Assembly (NCBI GenBank): GCA_028820845.1
Contig: JAPPII010000115.1
Location: 1 to 64,000, forward strand
Direction: 5' to 3'
Source of the DNA: Candidatus Poribacteria bacterium
GTDB taxonomy: Bacteria > Poribacteria > WGA-4E > WGA-3G
DNA: 64,000 nt
Under the pieces are notes generated by a model. That model made no database searches, had not been told where the DNA came from, and saw nothing but the letters and a program-made list of their open reading frames with translations. This document shows positions 46,732 through 55,407 of this stretch, one piece after another. A program made the translations under genes and the position numbers. Within the stretch, counting starts at the first letter, position 1. Every line of letters starts with the position of its first letter.

Positions 46732-47223
46732 GTGATTGAATTCGTAGGAGAAACTTTTGAGAGCGTTGAAGACATTCAAAAACGCTTCGAGTTGATTCGG
46801 GATACCGCGCCCCTGAAAGAACCCCTACAGGGCACAGAGCATAAGATGGTCATGAAACTGCTTCAGATGCACCCGCGCTACAAAGAGAAGATCGGACCCG
46901 GCATCAGTGTCCTGATGGTTGACTATCATCCTGACTTCAAGACAACGCGCGTCTTCACTATCGTCCGCATCGATAAACTCACAGAGGATTTCAGTTTTCA
47001 GAAGCCGTGGCGGAAACTACAAGCAGCGTTAGCAATGCTCGGAACTAACCAGCAACCCGACGACACCAAAAAGTCCCCCGTGAACGCCCCTGCGCCAGAA
47101 CAGCAACAGAACACACTCTCTGCTGAAAAAGCAGCGTGGATTGCAAAGCTTGAATCTCGGGTAACTGCTGCAGAAAATGCATTGTCAGGTATACGCAAAG
47201 TCATCGCAGAATTCAAAGAGTAA
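46732..47223 (+). CDS. DCL/DUF3223 family protein
   Basis: A 163-residue product. Residues 1-100 follow the DUF3223 pattern shared with the plant DCL protein: FVGETFESVEDIQKRFELIR, MVMKLLQMHPRYKEKIGPGI and FTIVRIDKLTEDFSFQKPW. The tail is Gln/Pro-rich then a helix. DCL acts in plastid rRNA maturation in plants; bacterial versions are uncharacterised. GTG start chosen for the AAAGGAG upstream. It precedes an amidohydrolase by about 24 bases. Confidence 0.75.
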   Translation: MIEFVGETFESVEDIQKRFELIRDTAPLKEPLQGTEHKMVMKLLQMHPRYKEKIGPGISVLMVDYHPDFKTTRVFTIVRIDKLTEDFSFQKPWRKLQAALAMLGTNQQPDDTKKSPVNAPAPEQQQNTLSAEKAAWIAKLESRVTAAENALSGIRKVIAEFKE

Positions 47224-47247
47224 GCACCCGCGCCTTAAACGATATTG

Positions 47248-48228
47248 ATGACCGAAAAAATGCGAATTGACTGTCAGAGCCACATATTTCCAAACGCCTA
47301 TATCGAAATCCTGGGGCAGAACCCGCACCCTCCGCAAGTCATCCGCCGCGGCAGTGAGGCTGTTGTTACGTACGGCGATGTCCAGACCTTTCGCTTACAA
47401 GACGAAGCCTACGATCCGAAACGTAAACTCAAGGATATGGACGCAGCAGAAGTCGATATGGCACTCCTCAGCACCAATATCCCCCCACCGTGCATGCTCG
47501 CGCCTGAATTAGGAAGCAAAGGCGCGCAAGCAATTAACAATGCCATCGTCGAACTCGTGGAGGCATATCCACAGCGGTTCGTAGGATTGGCATGCCTTCC
47601 GTGGCAAAATCCAGATGAAGCCATAACAGAAATGGATCGCGTCAAACAACTCGGATTCCGCGGGATAATGCTCTATTCCCATATCGGTGGGAAACCGGTT
47701 GACGCACCAGAATTTGAACCCGTCTATGCACACGCTGAAACACTACGGATGCCGATTGTGATGCATCCGACCGTTCCGACGTGGGGTGAGGCGATCAAAG
47801 ACCACTGGATGATTGGTATGATGGGGTTACAGGTGGATAACAGCTTTGCCCTGTTACGACTAATTCTGAGTGGGATTCTCGAACGTCACCCGGATTTGCA
47901 AATCGTGATGCCGCATGTTGGCGGTGTTCTACCCTATATGAGCGGCAGGATTGATCATCAGACAGAGGTACTCGGCAGAGCCAGAGAAAATATAACACAA
48001 CCACCGAGTGCGTATCTGCGACGTATCTATTTGGATACCGTGTCGCCATCGGTAGAATCATTACAGTACGCTTATCAGTATTCGGGGGCAGAGCGGCTGC
48101 TATTTGGAACAGACCATCCGTGGGTAGATATGCCACGATTTGTCGGTTTGATTGAGGCGATGCCCATCCCTGAAGCAGATAAAGCACGAATTTTTAGTGA
48201 AAACGCCATAAAGTTGTTCGATTTATAG
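47248..48228 (+). CDS. Amidohydrolase family protein (ACMSD-like)
   Basis: A product of about 326 residues with the metal-dependent hydrolase pattern of amidohydrolase 2: N-terminal RIDCQSHIFPN (an H-x-x/H motif altered, with QSH), FVGLACLPWQNPDEAITEMD, MPIVMHPTVPTWGEA supplying His, LQIVMPHVGGVLPYM supplying another His, and LLFGTDHPWVDMPRF supplying the metal Asp. Relatives decarboxylate or hydrolyse small acids such as aminocarboxymuconate semialdehyde. ATG at 47248 (or the TTG one codon earlier); the ribosome site is weak. Confidence 0.85.
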   Translation: MTEKMRIDCQSHIFPNAYIEILGQNPHPPQVIRRGSEAVVTYGDVQTFRLQDEAYDPKRKLKDMDAAEVDMALLSTNIPPPCMLAPELGSKGAQAINNAIVELVEAYPQRFVGLACLPWQNPDEAITEMDRVKQLGFRGIMLYSHIGGKPVDAPEFEPVYAHAETLRMPIVMHPTVPTWGEAIKDHWMIGMMGLQVDNSFALLRLILSGILERHPDLQIVMPHVGGVLPYMSGRIDHQTEVLGRARENITQPPSAYLRRIYLDTVSPSVESLQYAYQYSGAERLLFGTDHPWVDMPRFVGLIEAMPIPEADKARIFSENAIKLFDL

Positions 48229-48250
48229 TCCAGGCACCCTTTGACACGAC

Positions 48251-48302
48251 GGGCAATAATGCCCTTCGCATGAATCAACGGTATTCATGCCTTAATGGCA
48301 TG
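48251..48302. repeat. Cluster of alternative hairpins
   Basis: GGGCA/TGCCC (48251-48264); then GCATGAAT (48268-48275) pairs with ATTCATGC (48283-48290), or alternatively CATGCC (48286-48291) pairs with GGCATG (48297-48302). The last two are mutually exclusive. It lies in the gap before the dioxygenase at 48414 and could be an intergenic repeat or a leader switch. Confidence 0.45.
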
Positions 48303-48413
48303 AACCGGGGCGAGTACGCCGCAGAATTGCCCTACTACAAACGCGTCCCTTTTTAAGCCGTAGGTGTATACATAAATTGTGAGTTTTACGATAAAAAAAA
48401 GAGGGTTTACTGT

Positions 48414-49217
48414 ATGTCTCACGAATTGACTGATGCCGAAAAGTTTTTCTTTGAAAATAATGGCTATCTCGTCTTGGAAGATTTTTTTACCCCTTCACAC
48501 GTCTCCATACTCAGGAGTGCCCTTGCTGAGGTGATTGAAAAACGGCGGGAATGTGAGGAGAAAGGGGTAACCGAAACCGGTATGACCCACATCCACGGTG
48601 AAAGAAGCACCCGTATTTTCTATATCCTCGGCGATCATCCGGCGTTCTTGGAACTTCTTGATTGGGAGCCTATTCTGCCTTATGTTACGGGTTTGCTCAA
48701 TAAGATGCCCCACCACCACGCTTCGGATGCCATCGTTGAACACGCTTCGGATTTAAAGGAACGTCCGATGGGATGGCACATCGACGGACACGACGAAGGC
48801 TATCGAAACCTACGTCCAATTCCGTTTCTGCAGCTCAAAATCGGCTATTATCTGACCGACATGACAGAAGGTGGACAAGGGAATTTGTGGCTTATACCGG
48901 GGAGCCACACAGCGATGTACGATCCGAGCCATGAAGACCTCAGGTATCCGTATGAGTATCCGGGTGCACTGGAGGTGTGTGCGCCACCGGGGAGTGCTAT
49001 TCTATTCCATAATGCCGTCTGGCATTCTGCGGGTATCTTTACCAAATCAGACGGATGCCGGGAAATGCTCTATTATGCCTACGAGCATCCGTGGATGATC
49101 GCTTCGCAAGAACATTGGGGCTATTCTAAACATTTCTATAACGAGCAACTTTCACCCGAACAGCGGAAGTTTTTCCACGGGTTTGTCTTTGATCCGCCAG
49201 AACAACGGTGGGGATAG
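48414..49217 (+). CDS. Phytanoyl-CoA dioxygenase-like oxygenase
   Basis: A 267-residue Fe(II)/2OG oxygenase. FFFENNGYLVLEDFFTPSHV opens the domain; HxD is in GWHIDGHDEGYR; WLIPGSHTAMYDPSH and AVWHSAGIFTKSDGCREM give the distal His and co-substrate Arg. First of two adjacent same-strand family genes, 24 bases apart and only distantly alike, so not a recent duplication. An AGAGGG site precedes the ATG. Substrate unknown. Confidence 0.85.
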   Translation: MSHELTDAEKFFFENNGYLVLEDFFTPSHVSILRSALAEVIEKRRECEEKGVTETGMTHIHGERSTRIFYILGDHPAFLELLDWEPILPYVTGLLNKMPHHHASDAIVEHASDLKERPMGWHIDGHDEGYRNLRPIPFLQLKIGYYLTDMTEGGQGNLWLIPGSHTAMYDPSHEDLRYPYEYPGALEVCAPPGSAILFHNAVWHSAGIFTKSDGCREMLYYAYEHPWMIASQEHWGYSKHFYNEQLSPEQRKFFHGFVFDPPEQRWG

Positions 49218-49241
49218 GCACAACGCAAGGAGGACGCAATC

Positions 49242-50120
49242 ATGCGTTTAACCGAATCTCAAGTTTCGTTCTTTCACGACAACGGATACCTACTGCTTGA
49301 AGATGCGCTTGATGAAACCGATCTGGGTCCCGTTATTGGCGAATACAGCCGAATCATCGCAGAACGCGCCGAGAAATTGCATACAGACGGAAAGGTTAGC
49401 GATACACACACTGATAAACCGTTTACGGAACGGCTGCTTCATCTTGCGAATGAGGCACAAGAAGTAACGGCAAGCCTTGATATTATGCAAGCGCGTGGTG
49501 AGGCGACCTTTAACTTTCTGAAGAACCCGAAAATCCTTGACATCGCAGAATCCTTTGTCGGTTCCGAGGTTATCTGCAATCCGATCCAACATATCCGTGC
49601 TGTTTTGCCAATAAAGAGCTCACAGCGGGGACCCACACCTTGGCATCAGGACGCAGGTGTATGCTGGCCCGATACGGACCCGTACTTTATGCTAACGGTT
49701 TGGATTCCGATTGTGGACGCGACGTTGGAAAACGGGTGTCTGCAAGTGCTGCCGGGGAGTCATAAGATGGGGCTTTTCAAGCACGATTGGACATCAGGTG
49801 GATTGGCGGTTCTACCGGAAAATCAACCTGCTGACCTTACGCCCAAGCCGCTACCAATCCGCGCAGGCGGTGTTATCTTATTCCACAACTACACGCTTCA
49901 TAGTGCGAAACCGAACGAGTCAGACAGCATCCGATGGAGTTTCGACCTCCGTTATCACGATGTCTATCAACCGACAGGAAGACCTTTCTACCCTGCATTT
50001 CTTATGCGGAGTCGTTTGCGTCCCGAAGCGGGTAACACAGAATATAAGACGTGGTGTGAACGGTGGGAATTTGCGTTAGAGAATTCAAAAGGTGCACAAG
50101 CGTATCGGTGGCCCCGATAG
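49242..50120 (+). CDS. Phytanoyl-CoA dioxygenase-like oxygenase
   Basis: A 292-residue Fe(II)/2OG oxygenase: FFHDNGYLLLEDALDETDL at the start, HxD in TPWHQDAGVCWPDTDPYF, LQVLPGSHKMGLF, and the distal His and Arg in NYTLHSAKPNESDSIRW. AAGGAGG precedes the ATG. Probably co-transcribed with the preceding dioxygenase and the following small membrane protein (15 bases on). Confidence 0.87.
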   Translation: MRLTESQVSFFHDNGYLLLEDALDETDLGPVIGEYSRIIAERAEKLHTDGKVSDTHTDKPFTERLLHLANEAQEVTASLDIMQARGEATFNFLKNPKILDIAESFVGSEVICNPIQHIRAVLPIKSSQRGPTPWHQDAGVCWPDTDPYFMLTVWIPIVDATLENGCLQVLPGSHKMGLFKHDWTSGGLAVLPENQPADLTPKPLPIRAGGVILFHNYTLHSAKPNESDSIRWSFDLRYHDVYQPTGRPFYPAFLMRSRLRPEAGNTEYKTWCERWEFALENSKGAQAYRWPR

Positions 50121-50135
50121 CGGAAGGAGAAAAGA

Positions 50136-50552
50136 TTGCTTGAGATTTCAGACCTGCCGACGATCAATGCGACGCTAAACACAATCAGCGGCCTCCTGCT
50201 GACAATAGGGTATGTGCAAATCCGCCAACGGAAGATTACAGCACATAAAAATTGCATGCTGGCAGCTTTTGGCGTATCTGTACTTTTCTTGATATGCTAT
50301 GTCATTTATCACTATCACGCAGGATCGAAGCCGTTTACAAAACAGGGATGGATCCGTCCCGTCTACTTTACCATCCTGATTTCTCATATTATCTTGGCGT
50401 TTGTGATAGTGCCGTTGGCGTTACGGACGCTCTATTTGGCGTGGCGTGAACGGTTTGATGCACACCGTCGTATCGCGAAGATTACCTTTCCGATCTGGTT
50501 GTATGTCTCGATAACAGGCGTGCTTATCTATCTGATGTTGTATCAATTGTAA
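50136..50552 (+). CDS. DUF420 family membrane protein
   Basis: A 138-residue product with four membrane segments (TLNTISGLLLTIGYVQI, NCMLAAFGVSVLFLICYVIY, YFTILISHIILAFVIVPLAL, IWLYVSITGVLIYLMLYQL) and His residues in HKNCM, HYHAG, SHIIL and DAHRR placed as in DUF420 (YozB/CtaM-like) proteins linked to cytochrome oxidase assembly. It starts at a TTG with GGAAGGAGAAAAGA before it. Confidence 0.82.
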   Translation: MLEISDLPTINATLNTISGLLLTIGYVQIRQRKITAHKNCMLAAFGVSVLFLICYVIYHYHAGSKPFTKQGWIRPVYFTILISHIILAFVIVPLALRTLYLAWRERFDAHRRIAKITFPIWLYVSITGVLIYLMLYQL

Positions 50553-50583
50553 GGCAGAGGACATCTGCCCATTTCATTTTTTA

Positions 50584-51477
50584 TTAACCAAAGGGACGGA
50601 ATCCGCGCAACATCAAGCCTCGATCACTATTAGATTTCTTCGCTTCCTCAGCTGCATCGGCACGCTTCTCGGCTTCTGCCCGGTTTGTTGTCGTTGTCCC
50701 ACCGATGACTACAAAGTCGTCTGTTCGACGGTAACGGTTAATGAAAACCGGACGCGGTTTGTCGGACATATTTTGTTTGGAGCCGTGTATAGTCTTAACG
50801 TTAAAGAAGATAGAATCACCGGCTTTACCAGAAATAGGGAGCGCGCTTTCCCAGGGCCACTCATCTTCCTCCAGACCGAGGTGCGAGAACGTATCAATAT
50901 GTTTGAGCTGCCCGAGTTGATGCGAACCCGGCACGACGTGTAACGCACCATTTACCAAATCCGTATCTACAACATAGTTCAGAATGCCGACGGGACCTTG
51001 ATAGCGATGTTCAAAGTAGGCAGAATCCTGATGTAGATGCTTCGGGTGTCCGCCAACCGGTTCCTTATAGAGACATTGTCCGTTACCAAATATTTCTACA
51101 TTCGGTCCCAAGATTGCCTCAACGATATTGGCTGTGGTTTCATCGAAAGAGGATTGGAAGAACGCTGCGCTCGTCTGATAGTTCACCGCCAACACCATAA
51201 TCTGTTTGTCGCGTTCATAGCCTTCTGGTGCTGGTAGGAATAGCGTGCCATTCGGTGTACGCCACCCTTCAACAATCTGTTCTGCTTGGTCAAGTAAGGA
51301 TATGGATTCCGCAGCAGCAGCCTCGATATCTTGATGAATTGCTTTAATATAGGGTTTCATTAACCCGCGGACGACAAGGCATCCGTGTTCCTCAAAGATG
51401 TCGGCGGCTTTTTGGGCATCCAACGCCTCTATGGACATCTCAATATCTTCAACCGTTACTTTTGATTCCTGATTCAC
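50584..51477 (-). CDS. Phytanoyl-CoA dioxygenase-like oxygenase
   Basis: A 297-residue Fe(II)/2OG oxygenase. The domain starts later than usual (ALDAQKAADIFEEHGCLVVR), HxD is in HPKHLHQDSAYFEHRYQG, the distal His and Arg in VKTIHGSKQNMSDKPRPVF. An Ala/Glu/Lys tail ends the protein. It starts at a GTG with AAGGAG upstream. It converges with the DUF420 gene. Confidence 0.86.
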   Translation of the reverse strand: MNQESKVTVEDIEMSIEALDAQKAADIFEEHGCLVVRGLMKPYIKAIHQDIEAAAAESISLLDQAEQIVEGWRTPNGTLFLPAPEGYERDKQIMVLAVNYQTSAAFFQSSFDETTANIVEAILGPNVEIFGNGQCLYKEPVGGHPKHLHQDSAYFEHRYQGPVGILNYVVDTDLVNGALHVVPGSHQLGQLKHIDTFSHLGLEEDEWPWESALPISGKAGDSIFFNVKTIHGSKQNMSDKPRPVFINRYRRTDDFVVIGGTTTTNRAEAEKRADAAEEAKKSNSDRGLMLRGFRPFG

Positions 51478-51505
51478 GAAATACTCTCCTTAAATTTATG
51501 TTTTA

Positions 51506-51949
51506 CTAAACTGCCGCTGGATCAACAGCCACAATTCCTTCTGGGGCGTAGCGGGTAAAGTCTTGTGTGTTGAAAGTTAGGATGTGTGTTACGTCATGGA
51601 TAAGCATTTCGGCAACCAATCGCGCATCGTGGACCTGAACACCTAAAACGCTATAATTCACGACGAGCCTTTTCCATTCGGGATATGTAGCAGACGAATC
51701 CGGCAACAACGGGAAAAGTCGTTCAAGACGCTGCAATATCTGACCTGTTTCAAACGCTGTGTGTCCAAAACCGTTTCGATCAGTGGGTCGAGTTGAAGCG
51801 TTCCAAAATTCCGCGAAATTTTGTGATGTCGCCCGCAGTTGATGACCATTTGCCCGTAATTTATCAATGGATGCTTGAATCCTTAGATAACTTGCGTCAG
51901 TAGGATCCACAAACCGCAACAAAATATTGGTATCTATCAGATAAATCAT
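51506..51949 (-). CDS. VapC-like PIN toxin
   Basis: A 147-residue PIN ribonuclease: IYLIDTNILLRFVDPTD at the start, a middle Glu in SQNFAEFWNAST, VQVHDARLVAEMLIHDVTHI and LTFNTQDFTRY near the end carry the four acidic positions. Expected to cleave RNA when unneutralised. Its antitoxin-like gene ends two bases upstream. Confidence 0.85.
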   Translation of the reverse strand: MIYLIDTNILLRFVDPTDASYLRIQASIDKLRANGHQLRATSQNFAEFWNASTRPTDRNGFGHTAFETGQILQRLERLFPLLPDSSATYPEWKRLVVNYSVLGVQVHDARLVAEMLIHDVTHILTFNTQDFTRYAPEGIVAVDPAAV

Positions 51950-51951
51950 GT

Positions 51952-52236
51952 CTATAAATGGTCTTCGTATATACCTTCACGGCTCACAGCATAGTCGGAT
52001 AATGGCTTGGCATCAGGCTTGGCAAATTTCCTCACTAAGGCATCCCATTCTTCTAATGCTGCTTTAAATTCCTCATAGGGTAATTGTGGATTGTCATTCA
52101 TTGATATATCCACTATATCGTCTATATCATCAGGGACTTCAAAAAACAAACGTTCACCTGGGCAGATATGAACTGTAACTGTCATCGGTTTCACTTCCTC
52201 TTCATCATGAATTTGTGTCTGTTGCTGTTTTCTCAT
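51952..52236 (-). CDS. VapB-like antitoxin
   Basis: A product of about 94 residues from the ATG at 52236 (AAAAGGAGCAAA before it). It has a charged, acidic body (EVPDDIDDIVDISMNDNPQL, EEFKAALEEWDALVRKFAKP) without a clear DNA-binding motif. The pairing is inferred from the two-base spacing to the PIN gene. It overlaps the end of the preceding gene by 32 bases. Confidence 0.6.
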   Translation of the reverse strand: MRKQQQTQIHDEEEVKPMTVTVHICPGERLFFEVPDDIDDIVDISMNDNPQLPYEEFKAALEEWDALVRKFAKPDAKPLSDYAVSREGIYEDHL

Positions 52237-52969
52237 TTTGCTCCTTTTCGTATACTTCCTGCTCTCGCTTGCTGACGACAACATCGACCTCCCGCAAAGT
52301 TTTTTCTTGAGTTTCTTTTGGCAAATGTTTTATTCGATTTTCCAACGAGTTAGTAAACTCCTGTCGGCGATGTTCAGATAGTGGTTCCGTGAGAATTATT
52401 GGTTTTCGCGAGCCAGTAACAATACGATGTAAGTCTTCTTGTATCTTTTTAATATTTTTTGCCATCTCATAAAGTGGTGGTGTGCCAAACTGTGAAAAGC
52501 CTTCAAATTCGCCAAAATCAAGACGAAAAGCACGTTTATGTTCATGGTTTGCTGAATCTTTATACATAACTGTGATTTCAAGTGCTGCTTTTCTTAATTC
52601 ATTCAATTTCCCTTTCCCCAATACAATCACTAGAAGCTGCTCAATTTTCCGTCCTGGTTCAAAGTAGGCGATTCCATTCCTAAGGACACCAATCTTCTCA
52701 AGCGGTATATCTAGAGCAGACACAGAAGAAGGGTTTGTAGCGAACTGTAGACTACGAGCTGCTCCCGTTCCTATATTCTCTATGCATAACATAACCGCAT
52801 TAACGTGTGCCTCATGCGGACGGACGGAGATCGCAATTTCAGGTGTGTCAGAGGCTTTTAGTAATCGACGCGTTAAATAGGCATAATAGCCTGTGATACC
52901 GACAAGTACAACAGTGACAATCCCTATTATAGACCCGTCATTTGCATTTAGCCAATCTATGACTGCCAT
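52205..52969 (-). CDS. Membrane-anchored hypothetical protein
   Basis: About 254 residues from the ATG at 52969 (TAAGGAGAAATCT upstream). One membrane segment lies at about residues 13-35 (GIVTVVLVGITGYYAYLTRR), then a beta-rich domain (EIAISVRPHEAHVNAVMLCI, ENIGTGAARSLQFA) and a helical, charged C-terminus. A similar layout, membrane helix then a beta domain about neighbouring tails, also appears in the 62500 product. No family name is assigned. Confidence 0.6.
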   Translation of the reverse strand: MAVIDWLNANDGSIIGIVTVVLVGITGYYAYLTRRLLKASDTPEIAISVRPHEAHVNAVMLCIENIGTGAARSLQFATNPSSVSALDIPLEKIGVLRNGIAYFEPGRKIEQLLVIVLGKGKLNELRKAALEITVMYKDSANHEHKRAFRLDFGEFEGFSQFGTPPLYEMAKNIKKIQEDLHRIVTGSRKPIILTEPLSEHRRQEFTNSLENRIKHLPKETQEKTLREVDVVVSKREQEVYEKEQNEKTATDTNS

Positions 52970-52989
52970 AGATTTCTCCTTAGAGACAC

Positions 52990-53343
52990 TTACTCTTTTT
53001 CGCCCCACGGAGGTCGTCTACCCGTTAATTCTTCGAGATAACGTGCCGTTCGGTTTACCTCTGCTTTGAGTTTTCGACTCGACTTCTGTTTTGCCATATC
53101 TTCAGCCGTATATCTTACTCGGTAAACTCCTTTTTGGATCTGAAGCAAGGAAAATTCACCGGGAACATTTCTGTTGATATACTGGAGCATATCATACAAA
53201 AGCCAATAAACATCCGTGGATGAATAACGAAGTTCATTGTGTCTATTAGACTTCTCACTCACAAGATCAAGTGTCTTTTTCACAGCATCAACGACTTCGG
53301 AGAGATTATAAAATTTGTCCTCTTTTACATGAACATCATTCAT
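52990..53343 (-). CDS. Hypothetical protein, soluble helical
   Basis: A 117-residue product (LSEVVDAVKKTLDLVSEKSN, then YWLLYDMLQYINRNVPGEFS, and a basic KQKSSRKLKAEVNRTARYLE). No family recognised. GCAGGAGCATAGAT upstream includes the stop of the xdhC-like gene, so it is coupled to it. In the run of minus-strand genes 51506-55398 that are nearly all within 35 bases of each other. Confidence 0.55.
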   Translation of the reverse strand: MNDVHVKEDKFYNLSEVVDAVKKTLDLVSEKSNRHNELRYSSTDVYWLLYDMLQYINRNVPGEFSLLQIQKGVYRVRYTAEDMAKQKSSRKLKAEVNRTARYLEELTGRRPPWGEKE

Positions 53344-53345
53344 AT

Positions 53346-54455
53346 CTATGCTCCTGCGACTTTAACCGTAGGCATTCTCTCAGGTTGTGCATCGAAGGTC
53401 TGAACATTTTCAGCGGCGTTACGGATCTGGATGAGCTGCGATGCAATACTCACAGCAATTTCCGGCACGGTTTTCGAGTTAATATTTAGACCAACAGGCG
53501 CGTAAACCCGTTGAAGTCTTTCCGTGGGAATCCCAAGATCCAGTAAATCGTCGAATATGAGTTTAATTTTCCGGCGGCTCCCTATCAAACCGATATAGCG
53601 GGCATCCGATTCAACAACAGCATGGAGTGCCGACTCATCGTGTTGATGTCCACGGGTGACAATCACGACATAGGTGAGTGGGGTGATTGGATAATTTCGG
53701 AGTTCCGTTTCAATATCACCGACAATAATGTTGTCTGCCTCCGGCAACCGCTCAGCGGAAGCGAAGTCGGCGCGATCATCAACAATAACGACATCAAAGT
53801 CTAACCAATTGGCAAGATGACAGAGTGCCTGACCGACATGCCCTGCGCCCGCAATAAGCAGCGTGGGTCGCGGCTGCAACGGTTCTAAGAAAACTCCAGC
53901 CGTCCCGCTTTCTCGAAATAGGACTGCGCGATTGTCCTTAAGAACCCCCTCAGTTTTCTCTTCAATCGCAGTCTCCAAAGCCGAATCGCCCAATGTCCCG
54001 ATGCGCTCACCCGTGTTGGCAAAGATCATTTTCATCCCAACTTCCACGCCCTGTTTTTCACTGGTTACAACAGTCGCACAGACGAGCGGGATTTTTTCTT
54101 CATTGAGTGCTTGAAGACGTTCAAACATCTCGGCTTCGGCGGACGTTTTCGGCAGATCGATGAAGATTTTCATGTTCCCGCCGCAGATGAGTCCATCGTC
54201 CCAACCGTAATCACTATCCAATTGAAACTCAAGGAGTCGCGGCATTCCGCCTTGCATCAACCCAATCGCTTGTCGGCGTGCTTCCGCTTCAACACATCCA
54301 CCGCCGAGGGTGCCCACATTTCGCAAATCGGGCAGAATTAGCAGTTTTGAGCCAGGCTTTTGTGGTGTTGAACCCTTCGTCTCCACAACGGTACAATAGG
54401 CACCGACCTGAGAAGTCTCAATCAATTCTGGGATTTTCTGGTATATTTCTCTCAT
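53346..54455 (-). CDS. XdhC/CoxI family protein
   Basis: About 369 residues. The XdhC N-terminal domain has GAYCTVVETKGSTPQKPGSK and VGTLGGGCVEAEARRQAI; the C-terminal Rossmann domain has LLIAGAGHVGQALCHLANWL, VVIVDDRADFASAERLPEAD and ARYIGLIGSRRKI. Such proteins mature molybdenum hydroxylases (xanthine dehydrogenase, CO dehydrogenase) by adding or sulfurating the cofactor. No hydroxylase gene is in the window. ATG at 54455 chosen because a longer frame overlaps the previous gene. Confidence 0.9.
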   Translation of the reverse strand: MREIYQKIPELIETSQVGAYCTVVETKGSTPQKPGSKLLILPDLRNVGTLGGGCVEAEARRQAIGLMQGGMPRLLEFQLDSDYGWDDGLICGGNMKIFIDLPKTSAEAEMFERLQALNEEKIPLVCATVVTSEKQGVEVGMKMIFANTGERIGTLGDSALETAIEEKTEGVLKDNRAVLFRESGTAGVFLEPLQPRPTLLIAGAGHVGQALCHLANWLDFDVVIVDDRADFASAERLPEADNIIVGDIETELRNYPITPLTYVVIVTRGHQHDESALHAVVESDARYIGLIGSRRKIKLIFDDLLDLGIPTERLQRVYAPVGLNINSKTVPEIAVSIASQLIQIRNAAENVQTFDAQPERMPTVKVAGA

Positions 54456-54486
54456 CTTGTATTTCTTTGATTCGGAAACCGAAATT

Positions 54487-55398
54487 TTATGACGCTTGGT
54501 CTGTAGCACTCTCGGCGACTAATTTTTTAAACTGCTGGCGTTGTTCTTCCGTCAATGCGAGCGGAACGATGTCGGTAACACCATTACATCCAACTTTCGC
54601 TGGAACGTTCAAATAAACCGATGTTGATCCGGCTGAGACACGGGTCCCAATACTCATCACCCGATTTCTATCAAGTGCAATGGCTGAAACCACCTGCAAA
54701 ATGTGGCTGATTAACGTATACCCCGCATCTGTTGTGTATGGACAACGCTGCACGACTGCTTCACGGAGACGTTCGATGTCAGTGTCAGGCATTAGTTGTG
54801 CGATCGGAATACCGTTGACACGGCAGTATTGTGGAAGTGGGTATGTCTCCTGATCACTTCCGATAGTCAGAGCCATCACATCTTGCACTGAAACCTTGAC
54901 ACGATTCGCAATTTCAGCAGTCAGGTGCGCAGTAGCAGCACCGTTTCCAAGACCGATAACCTGTCCAGTACCGAGGGCTTGATATATCCACGCAGCAACG
55001 TAATTCGCTGGAGATGTCGCCACCAAGATTTTGGCATCCGAAGCATATTGCTGGATTCCGGAAACAAAACCGCGTGCGAATGCGATGCTTGTTGTTTTAG
55101 ACGCTTGAGGCGACCGGAAACCCGATTGTCCCATCGGTGGTAGCAAAACAATGACATCTGCCCCGGACAACCCTTCTAACGAGTTGTAAACGGAAATTGC
55201 GGTACCACTTGCGCTTAATGCATTTGCCTCCACGAGATCTCGGAGACTCGCCGGTGCGGCTTCTTTTGAATGAACAAATCTATTTTTGCTCGATGCCGCA
55301 GCTGACACAAAGGCAACTTCACGCACCGCCTCTAATTGGCATAAGCCCCAAGTAACCGAGACGGCAAACTGATTGTTGCCTAACAAAACTATTTTCAT
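54487..55398 (-). CDS. Lactate/malate-dehydrogenase-like protein lacking the catalytic His
   Basis: A 303-residue product with the LDH/MDH layout: N-terminal Rossmann strand (MKIVLLGNNQFAVSVTWG, in place of GAGxVG), SGADVIVLLPPMGQSGFRSP for the mobile loop region, ILVATSPANYVAAWIYQALG, then VIGLGNGAATAHLTAEIA. The motif normally G-E-H-G-D, with the catalytic His, reads TIGSDQETYPLP. So the His is absent and the substrate Arg region is altered. It may be a non-catalytic relative, or act on another substrate. AAAGGTGATAG lies before the ATG. Confidence 0.7.
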   Translation of the reverse strand: MKIVLLGNNQFAVSVTWGLCQLEAVREVAFVSAAASSKNRFVHSKEAAPASLRDLVEANALSASGTAISVYNSLEGLSGADVIVLLPPMGQSGFRSPQASKTTSIAFARGFVSGIQQYASDAKILVATSPANYVAAWIYQALGTGQVIGLGNGAATAHLTAEIANRVKVSVQDVMALTIGSDQETYPLPQYCRVNGIPIAQLMPDTDIERLREAVVQRCPYTTDAGYTLISHILQVVSAIALDRNRVMSIGTRVSAGSTSVYLNVPAKVGCNGVTDIVPLALTEEQRQQFKKLVAESATDQAS

Positions 55399-55407
55399 CT
55401 ATCACCT

